From: Byssochlamys sp. IMV 00236
Lineage: Eukaryota > Ascomycota > Eurotiomycetes > Eurotiales > Thermoascaceae
Reading direction: 5' to 3'
NCBI GenBank assembly: GCA_001931875.2
Contig: MSJH02000642.1
Location: forward strand, 207,781 to 271,780
DNA length: 64,000 bases
In this document: positions 23,576 to 36,046 of the stretch, one piece after another
Numbering within the stretch: the stretch's first letter is position 1
Layout of the letters: each line of letters starts with the position of its first letter
Position numbers and translations under genes: made by a program
The notes under the pieces: model-generated
Database searches by the model: none
Told to the model about the DNA's origin: nothing
The model's input: only the letters and a program-made list of their open reading frames with translations

Positions 23576-26500
23576 GGTCGAATATAGAATCAGTATCCGC
23601 GAGGGATGTCGAGCTCAATTGGCTTTTTTTATATATCTGCAGCGGAATATCAGCCATGGCTCATCGAAGGTAATCGCAGCATGATTCCGTGGGCAGACGG
23701 GGAATTCTCGTGCAGATATCTTACCGGGTGATGAACAAGGATGAGCCCCTTCAATGTGAATCTGCCAGTACTGGTTCTTCTTCTTCTCGGTCTGTCACAG
23801 CCAATCACTACGTGGCAGCGATAGATGATATATATACAATAATATCAAAGCTCTCGACGAGACGGTGACCGCTGAATGCTGTGCGGAGGGGAAGCTGCAG
23901 AGGACGAACGGAGCCCAACCGATGAGGGGAGGCCTGAAACTATACTCTCCGGCGTAACTGGGTATTCTTGTCGATGTTGGGGAAATGAGGAGATCTGGGG
24001 AGGGGAAGATGCCGGTCACGAGGTTGGACGGAAGGGTATAATATGAGATGGAATAAGATCAGGCCACACGGGGCAAGCTACCTGGCTGCTGGCAGAGAGA
24101 GAACTGTCTAAAGTTGACCAACTGGGAAACACGAGGGGATGCGGGGAAGCAAGATGATGTGTCTTGTGTAGCGATGTTCTGGTGCAATGACCGAGGGAGA
24201 AGACGGGGTAGATGTATTCGAGCCAGCAGCTTGTCTAACTATGTATTACTTACTTACTCCTGGGAGGGGAATAACCGGCGGGGCCCGGACGAAGGATGAG
24301 GATCCGGGGAATTGGCTTTCTACTGGTGTCTCGCCTGTGCCCAGACGCGGAACAAGGGGAACTATGACGATCCAGATGGACATGACGGCGGCGGACGAGG
24401 AGGAGGAGGTGTTGTCCAGGTACTGAGCTTGCCGGTCTGCACCCCACGGGAATACGGATACTGTCTCTGGCATCTGCTAGATACGACTAGATAGTCAACT
24501 GGGATCGAACCGTTCTGCCGTGGTGGGAATGTGCCAGACGTTGGCAATCATCATGGACGTACTACTGCGTTACTGGGACGGCGTTGCGATGAGCCGATAT
24601 GCCACCACCGCCTTTCCCCAGCGACTTGAGTGACCCGGTTAATCCGCTCCTCAGCAGTAGTAGTTAGCCGGGGAAGAATGAATGAATGCATTGCGACGAC
24701 GGAAACAGCATTATTGCAACCCTGGTCTGTGTGAGATTGAATCATCGCAATCATGACTGGTTGGACAAGCAATCAGCGGTCGAGTGGATCGGCCGTGGGT
24801 GGAGATGAGTCTATCGTTCTAGTCTAGATACTTAGAGTATGGTAGATAATATGGATAACTAGTTAGTCTAGTTTGCAAGTTGCACGAGCCCAGAACTGAC
24901 GACACTGTTCATGGGACCATCGACCATCGACCATCGACCATCAAACCAGCTGGCGAGCATCGGCTGGCTGGCTGATCAGTGAGGAGAATCGGTTGGTGAG
25001 CATCCAGACAGCTTTCGCTATCTCGCTGCCATACCATACCGTTACTGCTGCTTGAAATGCGGGGTACGCGATGATGGTGAACCCCAGTGCTGTCCATCTT
25101 GATAATAATAATAATAATATATCCTGCTGGTTTCCCGTCCTGGTATGCAGAGTATTTCTGTATGAATTATTAGGCTATAACTAGTTACTGTAGTATAACA
25201 ATATCCTACTCGATCTTCTCTCCCAGAATAATAATAATATCAATACATCATAATAATCAGTGACAGCGCCAGCCTTTCCGCATCGGGCAATCTAACTCCA
25301 CCCGGACCCATCCGGGGTTGCTGACTCAGCCATCTTCCGTCTCTCCGGTTCTCCCCGGCCGATTGCCCGAAATGGCAACTTTCGGTTCTCCTCCTAACTT
25401 ATCTAGTATCTAGTAGTACTTACGCAAATCAAGCAGATGAAGAGGATTTATTTGATCCAAAATACGAGCATTTCATCTCACAATCGAGAGCCAAACTCTC
25501 ATATCCGAGGAACTTTGTCGCCGGCGGGATCGGTAAACACGTTGGAATGATTTCGCCCATCCTTCCATCCGAGCTGGGTCCGAGGTATCAAGAGAGTCAG
25601 ACGGCTGGCTGCTACCGTTAACTATACCTAGTAGTTGATTACGTAGGTAGAGGTCAATGCTCATGCCTAGAAGTCCAGATTCCAGACTCCAGTAGTAGTT
25701 ATGTGACTTAGCTTCTTTACTATAATCGTCAACAGAGCAATGGGGCCGTCTCTGTTCGTCAGAAACCAAGATCTAAGCTAGATAGATAGAGTGGAAGATC
25801 TGGACCGCGCTTGTTAGGTAGGTAGTTAGCAGTGAGAACAGGGAAAAGCGAACATCCGCTTAACATCATCATCATCATCATCATCATTCTTCCGCCCATC
25901 CGCCAGAGTCGTCACTGTTTAAGCAGCCAAGGAAAACAGCAGTTTGCCAGGTTTATTGTTGGTTACATACAGTATGTTATATGCATAGTATAGTTGTCTC
26001 TGGCAGCTTACGTTCCAGCGGAATAAAATAAAGCAAGAAGTAAAGGACCTGGTTTGAGTTGACTTAACCGTCCACTTGACAGCAGGAACCAGAATTGGTC
26101 AATTTACTCTTCATAGATCGAGCGGGATGCGCTCCCGAGTTTCGAGCGGATCTCAACAAACGGTCTCATCTATGTACATCTATCAAAACAATAGGAATAA
26201 AAAACAGAAAATACGGTTAGTTATCCACGGCACATCTACCTTAATCCGGCTTGATGGCGCGTGGAATCTTTCATATTTTGAGCTCCATTAAGACCAAAAA
26301 CTGTCTAATAATAATGCTTTGCACAGACCTTTTGACTCTTCTTCCAACTTACTTACTATCTTTAGTTAATACCATCTGCATGATCCATTCACTAATTTAA
26401 TCATATAGATAAACTACTTTGTTGACCCCACTACGGAGTACTAACTAACTACTTCTTCCGGAGATCTGTCCTCCGTACTAACCTAACTTATTATTCTTCT

Positions 26501-27163
26501 ACGGAAGAAAGGACTTCCGCTACTTACTTAGAATCTATGGTACGCCGAGGATAAGCGCTGGAAGAACGGAGATGTGGGAATTAGATTAACGTTTTGACGG
26601 GTGATTGTTCTAGAAGAGCGGAAGATTATACCTGAGTTGCGGCTGAATAAAACGTTGGGTATTGGTTACTATCTAGAGTATCCGTGCCCATGATCTATTC
26701 CGTTCCCGTGATGCTTGTCTGGGCTATTAACTACCGTATATAGAGTGGTCTACGGAGTAATGACAGAGGTCTATAATAATAATAACTAATCGACAGTATG
26801 CAGGAATTTGAAGAATGTAACAGTGACTTCGCAACTTATATAGTTACAGCATATTGTTTATCTAGTGTTTACATTGATAAGAAGAAAAATGATAGCGTTG
26901 TTGATATATGATAAGTAACTTCTATTTTCCAGTATCTCTACTTCCATTGTGAGTTAGATTCTAAGCATGCGTCATCTTAGTTATTGCTGTATCGACTGAA
27001 ACACATGTATGCCTTGAATGTACCTTGGAGCCAATCGTTCCATTGATCAGTTCTATTGAGAATAACTACCACCGACTCGACTATGCGATGACCACAGAAA
27101 CTGGATAGAGAATCTAACACATTCAATGCACATAAGGTAGAATAGATCAACAGGTGTCTCGCC
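23576..27163. other. Long gene-free interval
   Basis: About 3.6 kb without a supported gene. It holds a CAT microsatellite (25864-25887), AAT runs (25101-25119 and about 25230), a CGACCATCGACCAT tandem near 24919-24940, and two same-orientation copies of TACGGAGTA (26432-26440, 26751-26759). The stretch next to 23576 is the promoter of the mitochondrial carrier. Confidence 0.5.
25864..25887. repeat. (CAT)n microsatellite
   Basis: Eight perfect CAT units in intergenic DNA between the mitochondrial carrier and the P450. Confidence 0.95.
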
Positions 27164-28429
27164 TCATTCACTGCACCGCCGCAGGACAACGTTCGTGTAC
27201 CCATCCCTGCTCAAGCTCAGACGAGTACCCCTATTCAGATCTTCCATAACCTGTGAATCATCGCACTCCATATGCCAGTCATCCCCCTCAAAAGCGGCGA
27301 GCACAACACCCGCAACCAGGGCAATCGCTCTAGGTCCAAATACCAGTTTGGCTGGACATCGGAACGGTTCGCCTCCAAAAGGCATGAATGCCTTCCGTTG
27401 AAGATCAGAAAGCTTGTTCCACCGTTCTGGGTCAAATTTCACAGCGTCAAGACCCCATATGTCCGGATCGATATGCAGGCTCTCGATGTCTGCTATCTCA
27501 TTCCATGTATCTCCCGGGTCAAATTGGAATGCACGATAGATATGTCGCGTAGGAGGGTACAGTCTCAATGCTTCATTGACGATTTCCTGGACAGAAATTC
27601 TGGTTTGTCCTTGATGGACAGACTGTGATTCGAAGAATCCTTCAAACTGTTCCTTCGTTGGATTGCGAGCAAACTTGATCAACGCCCTGCCCCATTCAGG
27701 ATGGATGCGTCCCGTGGAGAACTTGACCTCAATGAACGTTCGAAGAGCAATTCGCCATAAACTCTCAAAAGACGGCAGAAGCCAGTTCAATGGATTCTCT
27801 CGTGGATCCAAGGGATCATATTGAGGGCAAATGGCGCGCAGTGCATCATGCAATTCGTGATATTCCCGATAGACAATTCTGCGCTCTGGGAACTTTGAGT
27901 CAATCCAGATCTTGTTGATGAAGTTGCTTATTATCAGAAGACGGCTTTGATCAAGGTTTGTGGACGCTATGCCATCCTTGATAAAGACTCGAAGGGCCAT
28001 GCTGAGTGTCACGATTTGCACTAAAGATGCAAGGGACACCCCGTTCTCGGGATCATTCGCAAGAAAAGACTGTATATCTTTCCTTGCCATTTCACTCAGT
28101 TCTTCCAACTTCGCCGTATTCATGGATCTCCGCGCCTTATTGACAAATTTCCTGGCCTGCGCCTCATCTGTCGTGGTGAACGGATTGCTGACTCCGAATC
28201 CGCTCGCAATTCCGCTACTTGATATCGCTCGTGACTGATATTGGGATAGCTTGTTTGCTCGACCGTCAGGCGAAACTTTAGCGGTGATCGTATTGACGCA
28301 CTTGTTGATCTTATCAATAGCAGACTCGGTTCCTGCCGCCAGTGATCTCTGCGTGGCTGGAAGCAGCCGAAGAATGATAACAGCAAAAAGGAGTGCGACA
28401 ACCATGAGTAAGAACTGTAGAAGAGACAT
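27164..28429 (-). CDS. Atypical cytochrome P450
   Basis: This intronless gene encodes 421 residues. An N-terminal hydrophobic anchor (residues 2-22) suggests ER-membrane placement. P450 marks in order are the K-helix ExxR at 286-289 (NEALRLYPPTRH), PERW at 334-337, and a haem-ligand loop FMPFGGEPFRCPAKLVFG with the Cys at 358. The loop departs from the FxxGxRxCxG consensus: Glu replaces the Gly at 354, Phe replaces the Arg at 356 and Ala replaces the Gly at 360. No I-helix A/G-G-x-D/E-T-T oxygen-activation motif is visible in the usual place upstream of ExxR. At 421 residues it is about 80-100 shorter than ordinary fungal P450s. It may bind haem yet lack normal monooxygenase chemistry. The substrate is unknown and no biosynthetic cluster surrounds it. 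Confidence 0.8.
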   Translation of the reverse strand: MSLLQFLLMVVALLFAVIILRLLPATQRSLAAGTESAIDKINKCVNTITAKVSPDGRANKLSQYQSRAISSSGIASGFGVSNPFTTTDEAQARKFVNKARRSMNTAKLEELSEMARKDIQSFLANDPENGVSLASLVQIVTLSMALRVFIKDGIASTNLDQSRLLIISNFINKIWIDSKFPERRIVYREYHELHDALRAICPQYDPLDPRENPLNWLLPSFESLWRIALRTFIEVKFSTGRIHPEWGRALIKFARNPTKEQFEGFFESQSVHQGQTRISVQEIVNEALRLYPPTRHIYRAFQFDPGDTWNEIADIESLHIDPDIWGLDAVKFDPERWNKLSDLQRKAFMPFGGEPFRCPAKLVFGPRAIALVAGVVLAAFEGDDWHMECDDSQVMEDLNRGTRLSLSRDGYTNVVLRRCSE

Positions 28430-29371
28430 TTTGCGGAAAGTGCCTATCTCTCTATGATGATATCTGGAAATTTCAAGGAAAAGATCTAACTCCTAAGAGG
28501 TCAGGGAATCTCAAAATGTTAGATCAACAACAAGATTAAGATAAAAAGATTAAGTACGATATATAAGAACCAACGGGCATAGCAGGAGATATTATTCTTT
28601 TAACAAAGGCATCTCCACCATCAATCAAAGAATGTCGGAACCTGCCTACATACAGACCTCCCTCTTGTCGGGTTTCTCCCACGCCTTTGTAGCCCTACCC
28701 GCAGATATAGATGGGCTGGGCTAGTTGCTACAAGAAATTCAAGCTCAGCGAGCTTCGCTCCAATAAAGAATTCCAGTGAATGGGAGCAAATAATCAAACA
28801 TATTCTGATAGAAGTCCATTCATTTTAAAATTGCCCTGTGCTGATATATGACAAGGCCAGGAATAGTTTGCTAAGCAGTCAGGGGAACCTCTCCCACTGC
28901 CACCTTCATCGTCCAGTCACCTATCAGGCGTACACGCTTGATGGCTTGAAAAGCTCTCGGCTAAACATCATTATAGGCGGTCATCTTGCTCTCATAGATG
29001 ACTCATGGTTTGTTTGAAATGCTTTAATTAGGTTATGTGCACGTTGGAAGATGAGACCTTCTATTCAACGACTCCATAGTCATTCAGCAAGGATTCCCAT
29101 CCCACATTGTGTACTTTCCAGTTATTGTAGCCTGTAGAACAGTTCGTGGCAGCTGTTTTGTGTAAGAGTTGGCTGGCTCCAGTCGATGGCTTTGAGGTAA
29201 ACTAGAAGCAAGAACTCCTGCACATCGAATTGTCTATGGGATATATATATATATATATCTTGCCATATTTGGCTACGGGTATAGACATGTAACCCCAGAG
29301 ATAATGACTAGGATCTGGACAATGGAGACGGAGGACAGTAGTAAACATTATCAATAGTACTCGACATTGTT
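28430..29371. other. P450 upstream region
   Basis: Presumed promoter of the minus-strand P450 plus the 3' flank of NSE2. A TA run occupies 29241-29258. No gene was seen. Confidence 0.5.
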
Positions 29372-30879
29372 TCAATACTCCTGGGTATCCGAGGGCAAAA
29401 TACTCTGCCGGGCTCGTTCTTGTTTGATCTGGGCTGCTTCCTCCGTCTTGACTCGAGCAGCATGTCTGCCAGAGTCTCCTTCCATCTCGTCATCATCGTC
29501 AACGTCGGATGAAGCCACGGTAAACCCGCTCTTTCGTCCGCCCTTGCGCCGTCTGCGCTCTGCCTCGTCCTCGTCGGATTCGTCTTCAGACTCGGCTTCG
29601 CGCTCCGCGCGGCGGACACGGCGGAGCAGGACGGGATCTGGCCGAAGGTCCTGCAGCGTCAATGTCACAGAACAGACAGGGCATTTGACGCAGCGGACAC
29701 GGCGCGGTCGGCTACCGTCCCGAGACGGGACGGCCTCCGTGGTCGGACTGTGCGCGATCATGTCTTCGATGGCTTGACGTTCAAAGCTATGTGGGCACTT
29801 GGTGCTTGTGACGGGGTCTTTGAAGGTGAGGAGCGTCAGTGGACATCTTAGCGAGATGCGTTCACGCTCGATGGCGATGTCTTCTGAGCCCGCAGGTGAC
29901 GCAGAGCGGTTGCGTCCGCGGCGTGTGCGTCGGGCGGGAGATGAAGCTCCACGAGCGGCCGTGCTGGGGTCTTCGAGATGCGAAAACCACGTGGATGGAT
30001 GAGGAAGAGGAGGGATATCGTCTCCGGGATGTTTGGCGTCGTGCACAATCCGGTAGAACCCGACGTAGTCATTGTTGGTAGAGTACCTGAGCTTGTTAGC
30101 CTTTTTTCGCAATATGAAAACAAGGAAGGATTCCGCCATGAATATGGAAATACGTACCTCTGTGTCAACGACAGTCCCTCCCACTTCTCCGTATTTTCCG
30201 CCAGTTTCTGCTGCAGCTGCTGACTCGGCGGCTTGTCATCACTACCGAGCTCACGTTCCGGAGAAGCCTCATAGTCCTGATCCTCCTCGTCATCTTCGTC
30301 CATTTCATCCGGATTTCTTCTTCTCCCTCCTCTCCTCGTCCTCGTCCGAATCGCATTTGCAGCCTCAGCAGCTTCGGCCTCCCTTGCCAAATCCCCTAAC
30401 ACACTCGTCAACCCCTCCAACTTGACCTCTGCATCCACAACCTCACGCATTTTCTCCTCCAACTGCGCCGTGATCTCCTTCACTTTCTCCTCCTTCTGTG
30501 CCAGTTCTTGCGCCTCTTCATCATCCTCTTCCTGATTCCCATCTCCCTCATTCGCATCTTCCTGACCTTCTCTTGCAGCCTGTGCTTCCCTTCTTCGCTG
30601 CTGTTGTCGTCGCTGGAATCGCTGCTGAGCCTCCGTTAATCGATCATTGGCTTCCCCCGCAGTATCAGTCAGTTTTAATGACGCGTGCTTTAGATGTGTT
30701 TTTAGATGACGGAAGCTTTGCGATTGTAGGAGGGCCGCTAGGGCGTGCTGGCCCTTTGGGTTCAGAGGTGCAGAAAGCGGTTGGTATTCTGGCATCGTAG
30801 GAGCTCGTGATTGTGCATGCTGGCTGTCTCGGTGTCGCTCACGGCGGCGTGAGGACGATTCCGGGGTGGCGGAGAGCAT
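29372..30879 (-). CDS. nse2: SMC5/6-complex SUMO E3 ligase NSE2/MMS21
   Basis: This nuclear SUMO ligase subunit of the SMC5/6 complex acts in DNA repair and chromosome maintenance. Exons 30158-30879 and 29372-30086 join over a 71-nt intron (GTACGT..CTCAG) to give 478 residues. The SP-RING (about 320-392) shows LRCPLTLLTFKDPVTSTKC, then PHSFERQAIEDM and KCPVC, with zinc ligands Cys338, His340, Cys376 and Cys379. A long acidic and basic coiled-coil region (about 90-175), rich in Gln, Glu and Arg, would contact SMC5. The tail is highly acidic then basic and carries a VKTEE motif resembling a SUMO acceptor. I chose ATG 30879 (A at -3); the frame stays open upstream to 31038, so a longer N-terminus is possible. 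It is larger than yeast Mms21 (267 residues), as is common in Eurotiales. Confidence 0.87.
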
Positions 30880-31419
30880 GGTGTATTGACACTTTTGCAG
30901 CAGACCTATAATGTGTAGGAACTGTAAGGTCTTTGAGCTATCGCAACATCGATGCCTGGTTGATGTGCCGAGGCCCTCCTGGGCAGTCGTAGCGTTGATG
31001 AGTTTCTCTAGTTTCGTTGATAACGTTGATAGCGACATTCAGGGAACGCGACGCGACGCGCTAGTCCCAGTTAGGTATATAGATCTCCTCGGGCCCGGCA
31101 TAACGGACCTACAATTGATTGAGTACATGTAACACTCAACGTTTCTACGAAAGCATCGAGTTGGATGGGATGATTAACTTTTTGAATATGGGACGAGACC
31201 ATGCATCCCAGTCACGCATTACTATAATACAACCAGTTCCATAAAGAGAAGGCCACCTTTCACCCTGTATGGTACAACCGCTCCAGATGCACTGTAAAAC
31301 GTAGATCTCAGCAGACACCCGGCACCATAATACAATCAAATTGCAGATACAACATCAGAGCCATGACTGGGTGTCCGGCAATAGGGGGTCAAAGCAACGT
31401 ACACTGTTGCAGTGAGAAT
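30880..31419. other. ABD1 3' flank and NSE2 promoter
   Basis: A 540-nt tandem gap between two minus-strand genes. No additional gene was supported; the open frames antisense to the NSE2 leader look accidental. Confidence 0.5.
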
Positions 31420-33757
31420 CTAGACTTTGTAGAAGCAAAAAGCATGATAGAAACCTATTGAATGTTAGTTCTGTTTGCAATGATCCTCCTGCAATCACTT
31501 ACTAGCTGCCTCAAGTTCTTCGTCAGAAACCAGTAAAGGCCCGCCTCCTCGGCCACGGACTCCCATCCGCTCGCTCAGAGGGCCCAACTCAGGATCATCC
31601 TTTTCTTCTTTCCAGATATCCAAAAATGGTCGACGGTATTGTAGCTCCAGATTATATTCCTCGGTGAGTCTAATAGCGGCCTCTGTGAGTAGGGCAGTCC
31701 TGCACGGGGAAGACATGGTACACTTACGCTCGGAATGCTTCCCACGGCACAACATATTCGGGGATTTCCTCCACGGCCTCTTCCATGAAATAGCTGTACT
31801 TCCATCCAAACGGGGGCCGGAAGACACCGTCTTCAGGAGTTGGCCCGGGGAACTTCACGCGATAGATGCTATTTCCCCACTCGGGATACTGTGGGAAGTC
31901 CTCGACTTCACCGTCTTCAGGAGCTTCAGCGCTTTCCTTCTTGGCCGCTTCATGCTCTTTCTGTTTCTTGTGGAATTCGGCCACCCTGGCGCTGATGACA
32001 TCGGAGTTTGGACCGACACCTAGAAACCGTCCTCCTTTCTTGAGAGCACCGGCTACATTTCGAAGCATCTGCCGCGCCTTCTCCTCGCTCTCGAAAGCGT
32101 AGTGCATCGTGAACATGGAAGCAACTACATCAAAACCGCCGCCGCCCCAACGTGAGCTCATGATGGAACCCCCGGGTCCGACGTTGGGATCGATACCGAC
32201 CTGTTGGATAATCCGCAAATCACCCAACCACTCCCCAAAGCAATCCTTGGGATAAAATTCAGCGTGGAATATAGGCCCAGCATTCCTCCGGCCGCGCTGT
32301 CCTCGGCCGCTTCTCATGCCTTCGTACCGGTCACGAGCTTGCTGGATGGAAATCTCAGCGGGGTCCAAGCCAACGTAAAGATCGACAGGTTGAGGAGCCA
32401 GCTGCCACTTCCCCAGGTCACCTCCTTTACCACAGCCCAGATCGACAACTAAGAGTCTCTTCTCCTCCGCTGGAGGGGGAGCAGTATCCTCGGCCCAATC
32501 CTTGGTTCCGGTCACGCGTGACAGAAATTCTTCATCTGGAGAGAATTTCTGGATGATTGTACTTTTGATCCAATTGTTGAAGCTTCGCAGACCCTTGATC
32601 TTGCTGTCCGTCTTCCTCCATTCTCTGCCTCGTTCAGGGACGGCATTGTAGTGTTGTCGGACCACATCCGACACACCGCGGTCTCGTAATGCCCTTTGAG
32701 CTTCCTCCTCTTGAGCTCGCTCTCTCTCCTCTTGCCTGCGCCTTAGAACCTCTCGATTCACAATGCCCATGCGAGCACCACCACCTGGTCTTTTCCTCTG
32801 ACGCGCTTGCGCTTCCGGCGTGGGTGACCGACGCGGTACTGGGGACGGGGATCTAGGAGTCTCCGTGAGGTTCTGGTCGGCAGGAGTGCCTCGTGCTGGG
32901 CTACGGTCACGTCTGGAGTAGACTGAAGGTGGAGTCCGACCGCGTCTTCTCAGCTTCTGGTGTCTCTCTTCCTGGCGCTTACGCTTTGATAACGGTCGCT
33001 CCGACGACGATGCTGGTTTTTCAGCGGTCGCATCATCCTCTGTCACTTTCCTCTTCTTGTTATTGGGAGATCCGTCCTGATGATGGCCATTTTCTCCCGA
33101 TGTACGTTCGGTTGGGGACTTCGTAGCAGCCGCCGATTTCTCGGCCGCTTCTTTCTGGGAAAAATCCTGAGCTACCCCGGGGCTGAGACTAGATTTTTCC
33201 ATTGTCTGTTTCGCGGCCGGTTGGTCTTGTTTTTTAGATTTCGTCGTCGAGAGTGAGGGCGACCGTCGCTGGATGCTGTTTTGCTCCGCGACAGGCTCCG
33301 GCGAGATGGTAGGTGGAGGAATAGTCGAGCTCCCTGACTCCGTGAGGCCTTCGACAGCTTCCTGACGTACTGAGTGGGGAGCAATGGCTGTCTGCAGAGA
33401 CGAGTTAAGCCAGATCAGTAAGGGTCTATGGACCTTGGGGCGTAAGATCAACTCTCCGTTCCCCACGAGGAGCGAATCATGCCAGGGACACTAGAAGTAG
33501 ATAGGCAAGCTACTCACCCGAGAGTCCAGCACGGTATCCCGATCGTCTCTATCACTGGTGACGGTGACACGGTCCTCCTTCTGCGATATTATTATTTCTG
33601 GGGCAATGAGTCGCGCTTCGTCTGGGGCGTCACGTCGGCCTGGCCGGTGGGCGTGCTCCGCCGAGTAGTCCCGGTCCTGCTCGTCCGACACGGTGTAGGT
33701 GTCCCGAGCTGGGTCGTACATAGCGCCAGAGGACCGACGACGCTTCTCCGTCGACAT
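31420..33757 (-). CDS. abd1: mRNA cap guanine-N7 methyltransferase
   Basis: It transfers methyl from S-adenosylmethionine to the N7 of the cap guanine of nascent mRNA in the nucleus. Exons 33518-33757, 31728-33391, 31503-31669 and 31420-31454 join in phase to give 701 residues; the last exon is only 35 nt and ends in FYHAFCFYKV, the family's C-terminal strand. The N-terminal 280 residues are low-complexity, Ser/Pro/Arg/Lys-rich and likely disordered. The catalytic domain starts around QHYNAVPERGREWRKTDSKI, with the SAM motif VVDLGCGKGGDLGKW near residue 395 and FDVVASMFTMHYAFES and GGRFLGVGPNSDVI downstream. Without splicing of the third intron (31670-31737) translation would stop after WEAFRA. 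ABD1 is the yeast name. Confidence 0.93.
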
Positions 33758-36046
33758 GATGGGCGATCCCGATGCTCTCTGTCGCTCTTGGTTCTTCTCA
33801 GAGCGAACACTGCCTGCGGCCTTGAACCATCCTTGAAGTTGGAGCTTCTCACGGCTCGTGTCGTCGATTCCCCGATTCGGTCTAGCACGTCCGATCTCTG
33901 GCCTTGCCGGATCTGGTCGCCAGTTGGTTGGGCTGGGCTGTCTACGATGATAAAGAACTTATAATGATAATAATAGGGATAATAATAGAAGCCATTACGG
34001 CGACCAAATGGGATGGGGATCGATGTCCTGCTGGGTGGGTTTCTTTATGGGTTTCTGGATCGCTTCGTCGCTGACAGTTATAGCAGGTTCCCTCCAGAAG
34101 TTATGCCTTGGGCGAGACTCCTAGCTTGTACGGTAAATGCTTTGGCTTCCATGTGGCATCGCAATTCACTTATAGGGCTGGACGAGCTTACAGATAGATC
34201 TGATACCAGATAGGGGAGATTCCCATTGAAGTCAGGGGAAAGGGTAGTGATAGGAACCTGGTCGATAGCTTCGAAGGGGCCTATAGCAGAGCACTGATTA
34301 GCTTTTGGAAAAGTAGCATTTCCATCTTAGTGGCAACGGATATGGAACTAAATCTGATGCAGTGAATATCATTTATTATTTTTAGCCTCGCAACGATTAG
34401 ATATTTCACAAAGTGGCGCTGGCTGGCCCTGTTGAGAACTTGAGACCATATCTGGTTCTGGGCTGAATCCCTCCAAGGCGCGAATTACAGTTGACGATCA
34501 GATTCAGACACAAAACCTTCCATGATTAACGGCTTCAAAACTCCCCTTGCAGTACCTAATGAGTGGTTCAGAAAACACTAGCTGAAACACATCTATGTTG
34601 CTAGATCGATACCTTCTCCCCGGCCAATTATCGCGCGATCTGCATACAGAGAGCATAAGAGCAGACGCGATTAAGAGTTTCGGTAAAAAGATCCGACCAA
34701 CTATCAGCGTGGGATTTGATTCGCCTATCGCAGAGTAAAAAATCAGGCTTGGATGTCGGGATCTAGGGAGCTTGATGACAAGGAAATACTGGCATGGTCT
34801 CATAAGACAGCACTGATGACTATGGTACATACTGGTCTCCCATTATCGTAAAGACGTATATGTTTCATAAGAGTAGTTCTATATAGAATAGACAGTGTCC
34901 CTACAGCTATGGCACCACAGTACCGGTGCATTCGCAGTATCTCTATATTGTCTAATACTTCATTCGGCTCTAACTCATCAGTCATGCATCAACACATACC
35001 TAGAAGTGACGTAAAAAGAGGTATCTACAGTCGACTTTTCTTGCTGGTTCTCAGTATGCATTTTCTTGTAAGATCAAAGGGTCTTATCGCACGATCTGGG
35101 CACTTTGTAGGGCCAAAGTTGACCCTACGTGACCCACAGAAACCTACATACCTACTTTATCCAAGTTCTTAACACGTTCGACCAACTGCACCACCACTAG
35201 CGACCTTTTTCTCGGCATAATCCGATGATACCATTATGAATCTATACGCCCATTCGCCTTGGGCCTCTACTTGCTGAAAGCGCCATGGAAGATGTAAATC
35301 ATGCGAGATGAAATTTCCCAGTCTTAATCAAAGTATTCTCGTGGAATAGTTTAAGCTCTCAGAGAATATCACTCTCCATATATGGAAATATCATCTTACC
35401 ATGATCGGAAGATCCCCTGGAATGGAGGGGGGTAGCCATATCCACTTATGATCTTCTTTCGGGTTCTTTCCACGAATTATAGCCAACAGGCGAGTAGGAC
35501 GAAGCCACCTCTTTGTTCTAGAATCATGTACGCCTGGTTTCGCATTACATCACAGAAGGTGAATACGAGTATTCTCAAACAAAGATGCGACATGCGGCTC
35601 CCTTGAGTAGGTACTAGGAAGTACTCTATGTATGTATGGTACTCTGTATAGTACATAGCTCTTTTGATATCCCTGCAACGCGACAATCATATGTCATTGT
35701 GGCGATCCGATCGCCACCAGTTTGCTCCTTGGGTGACACCTTCCAGTCTTGGCAATAAAAAAATATAATCCCTCTTCTGCGAGTATATTAACTGATCCTG
35801 GCATTTTATCTATCAAGGTCTTGCATCTTCCGTTTCTTTGCAAGTCGTGATTCCTATATCAAATTCACGGGAAGTTCGTTAATAAGACCAACTAGATTCG
35901 AAGCTTAACTTTAACCAAATCTCTCTACCATACATATCCGAGCTTCGGAGAGCCGACCGAGAAGACTGAGCTCCAGCCTTTACTCTACAAGGCATCGAAA
36001 ATCACTGATCCTCCCGAAGTTTCCGTCCTCTACTACATACGGCAAA
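33758..36046. other. Gene-poor interval
   Basis: It contains the ABD1 promoter at its left end and the promoter of the small gene at 36047 at its right. The rest is AT-rich, without a supported gene. A tRNA-like A-box occurs near 35182-35193 (minus strand) but no complete tRNA could be folded. Confidence 0.45.

Noticed and set aside
24505..24520. B-box-like GGTTCGATCCC on the minus strand near 24510
   Set aside because: The T stem has mismatches and no A-box or acceptor partner lies upstream.
30880..31038. N-terminal extension of NSE2 to an ATG at 31038
   Set aside because: The extension is Cys/Leu-rich and unlike the rest of the protein, and the ATG at 30879 has a good context; kept as a less likely alternative.
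31670..31737. A shorter 28-nt intron in ABD1 using the CAG at about 31703
   Set aside because: It fits the phase but is too short for fungal splicing; the 68-nt choice gives the family sequence FRALTEEYNLELQYRRP.
23479..33964. Possible plus-strand gene antisense to the ABD1 first exon (33479-33964)
   Set aside because: The frame overlaps ABD1 exon 1 and its splice sites, is Val/Arg/Leu-rich and has no domain.
35182..35193. Perfect tRNA A-box-like sequence on the minus strand
   Set aside because: No matching acceptor stem, weak anticodon stem and a poor B-box downstream; not a tRNA by inspection.
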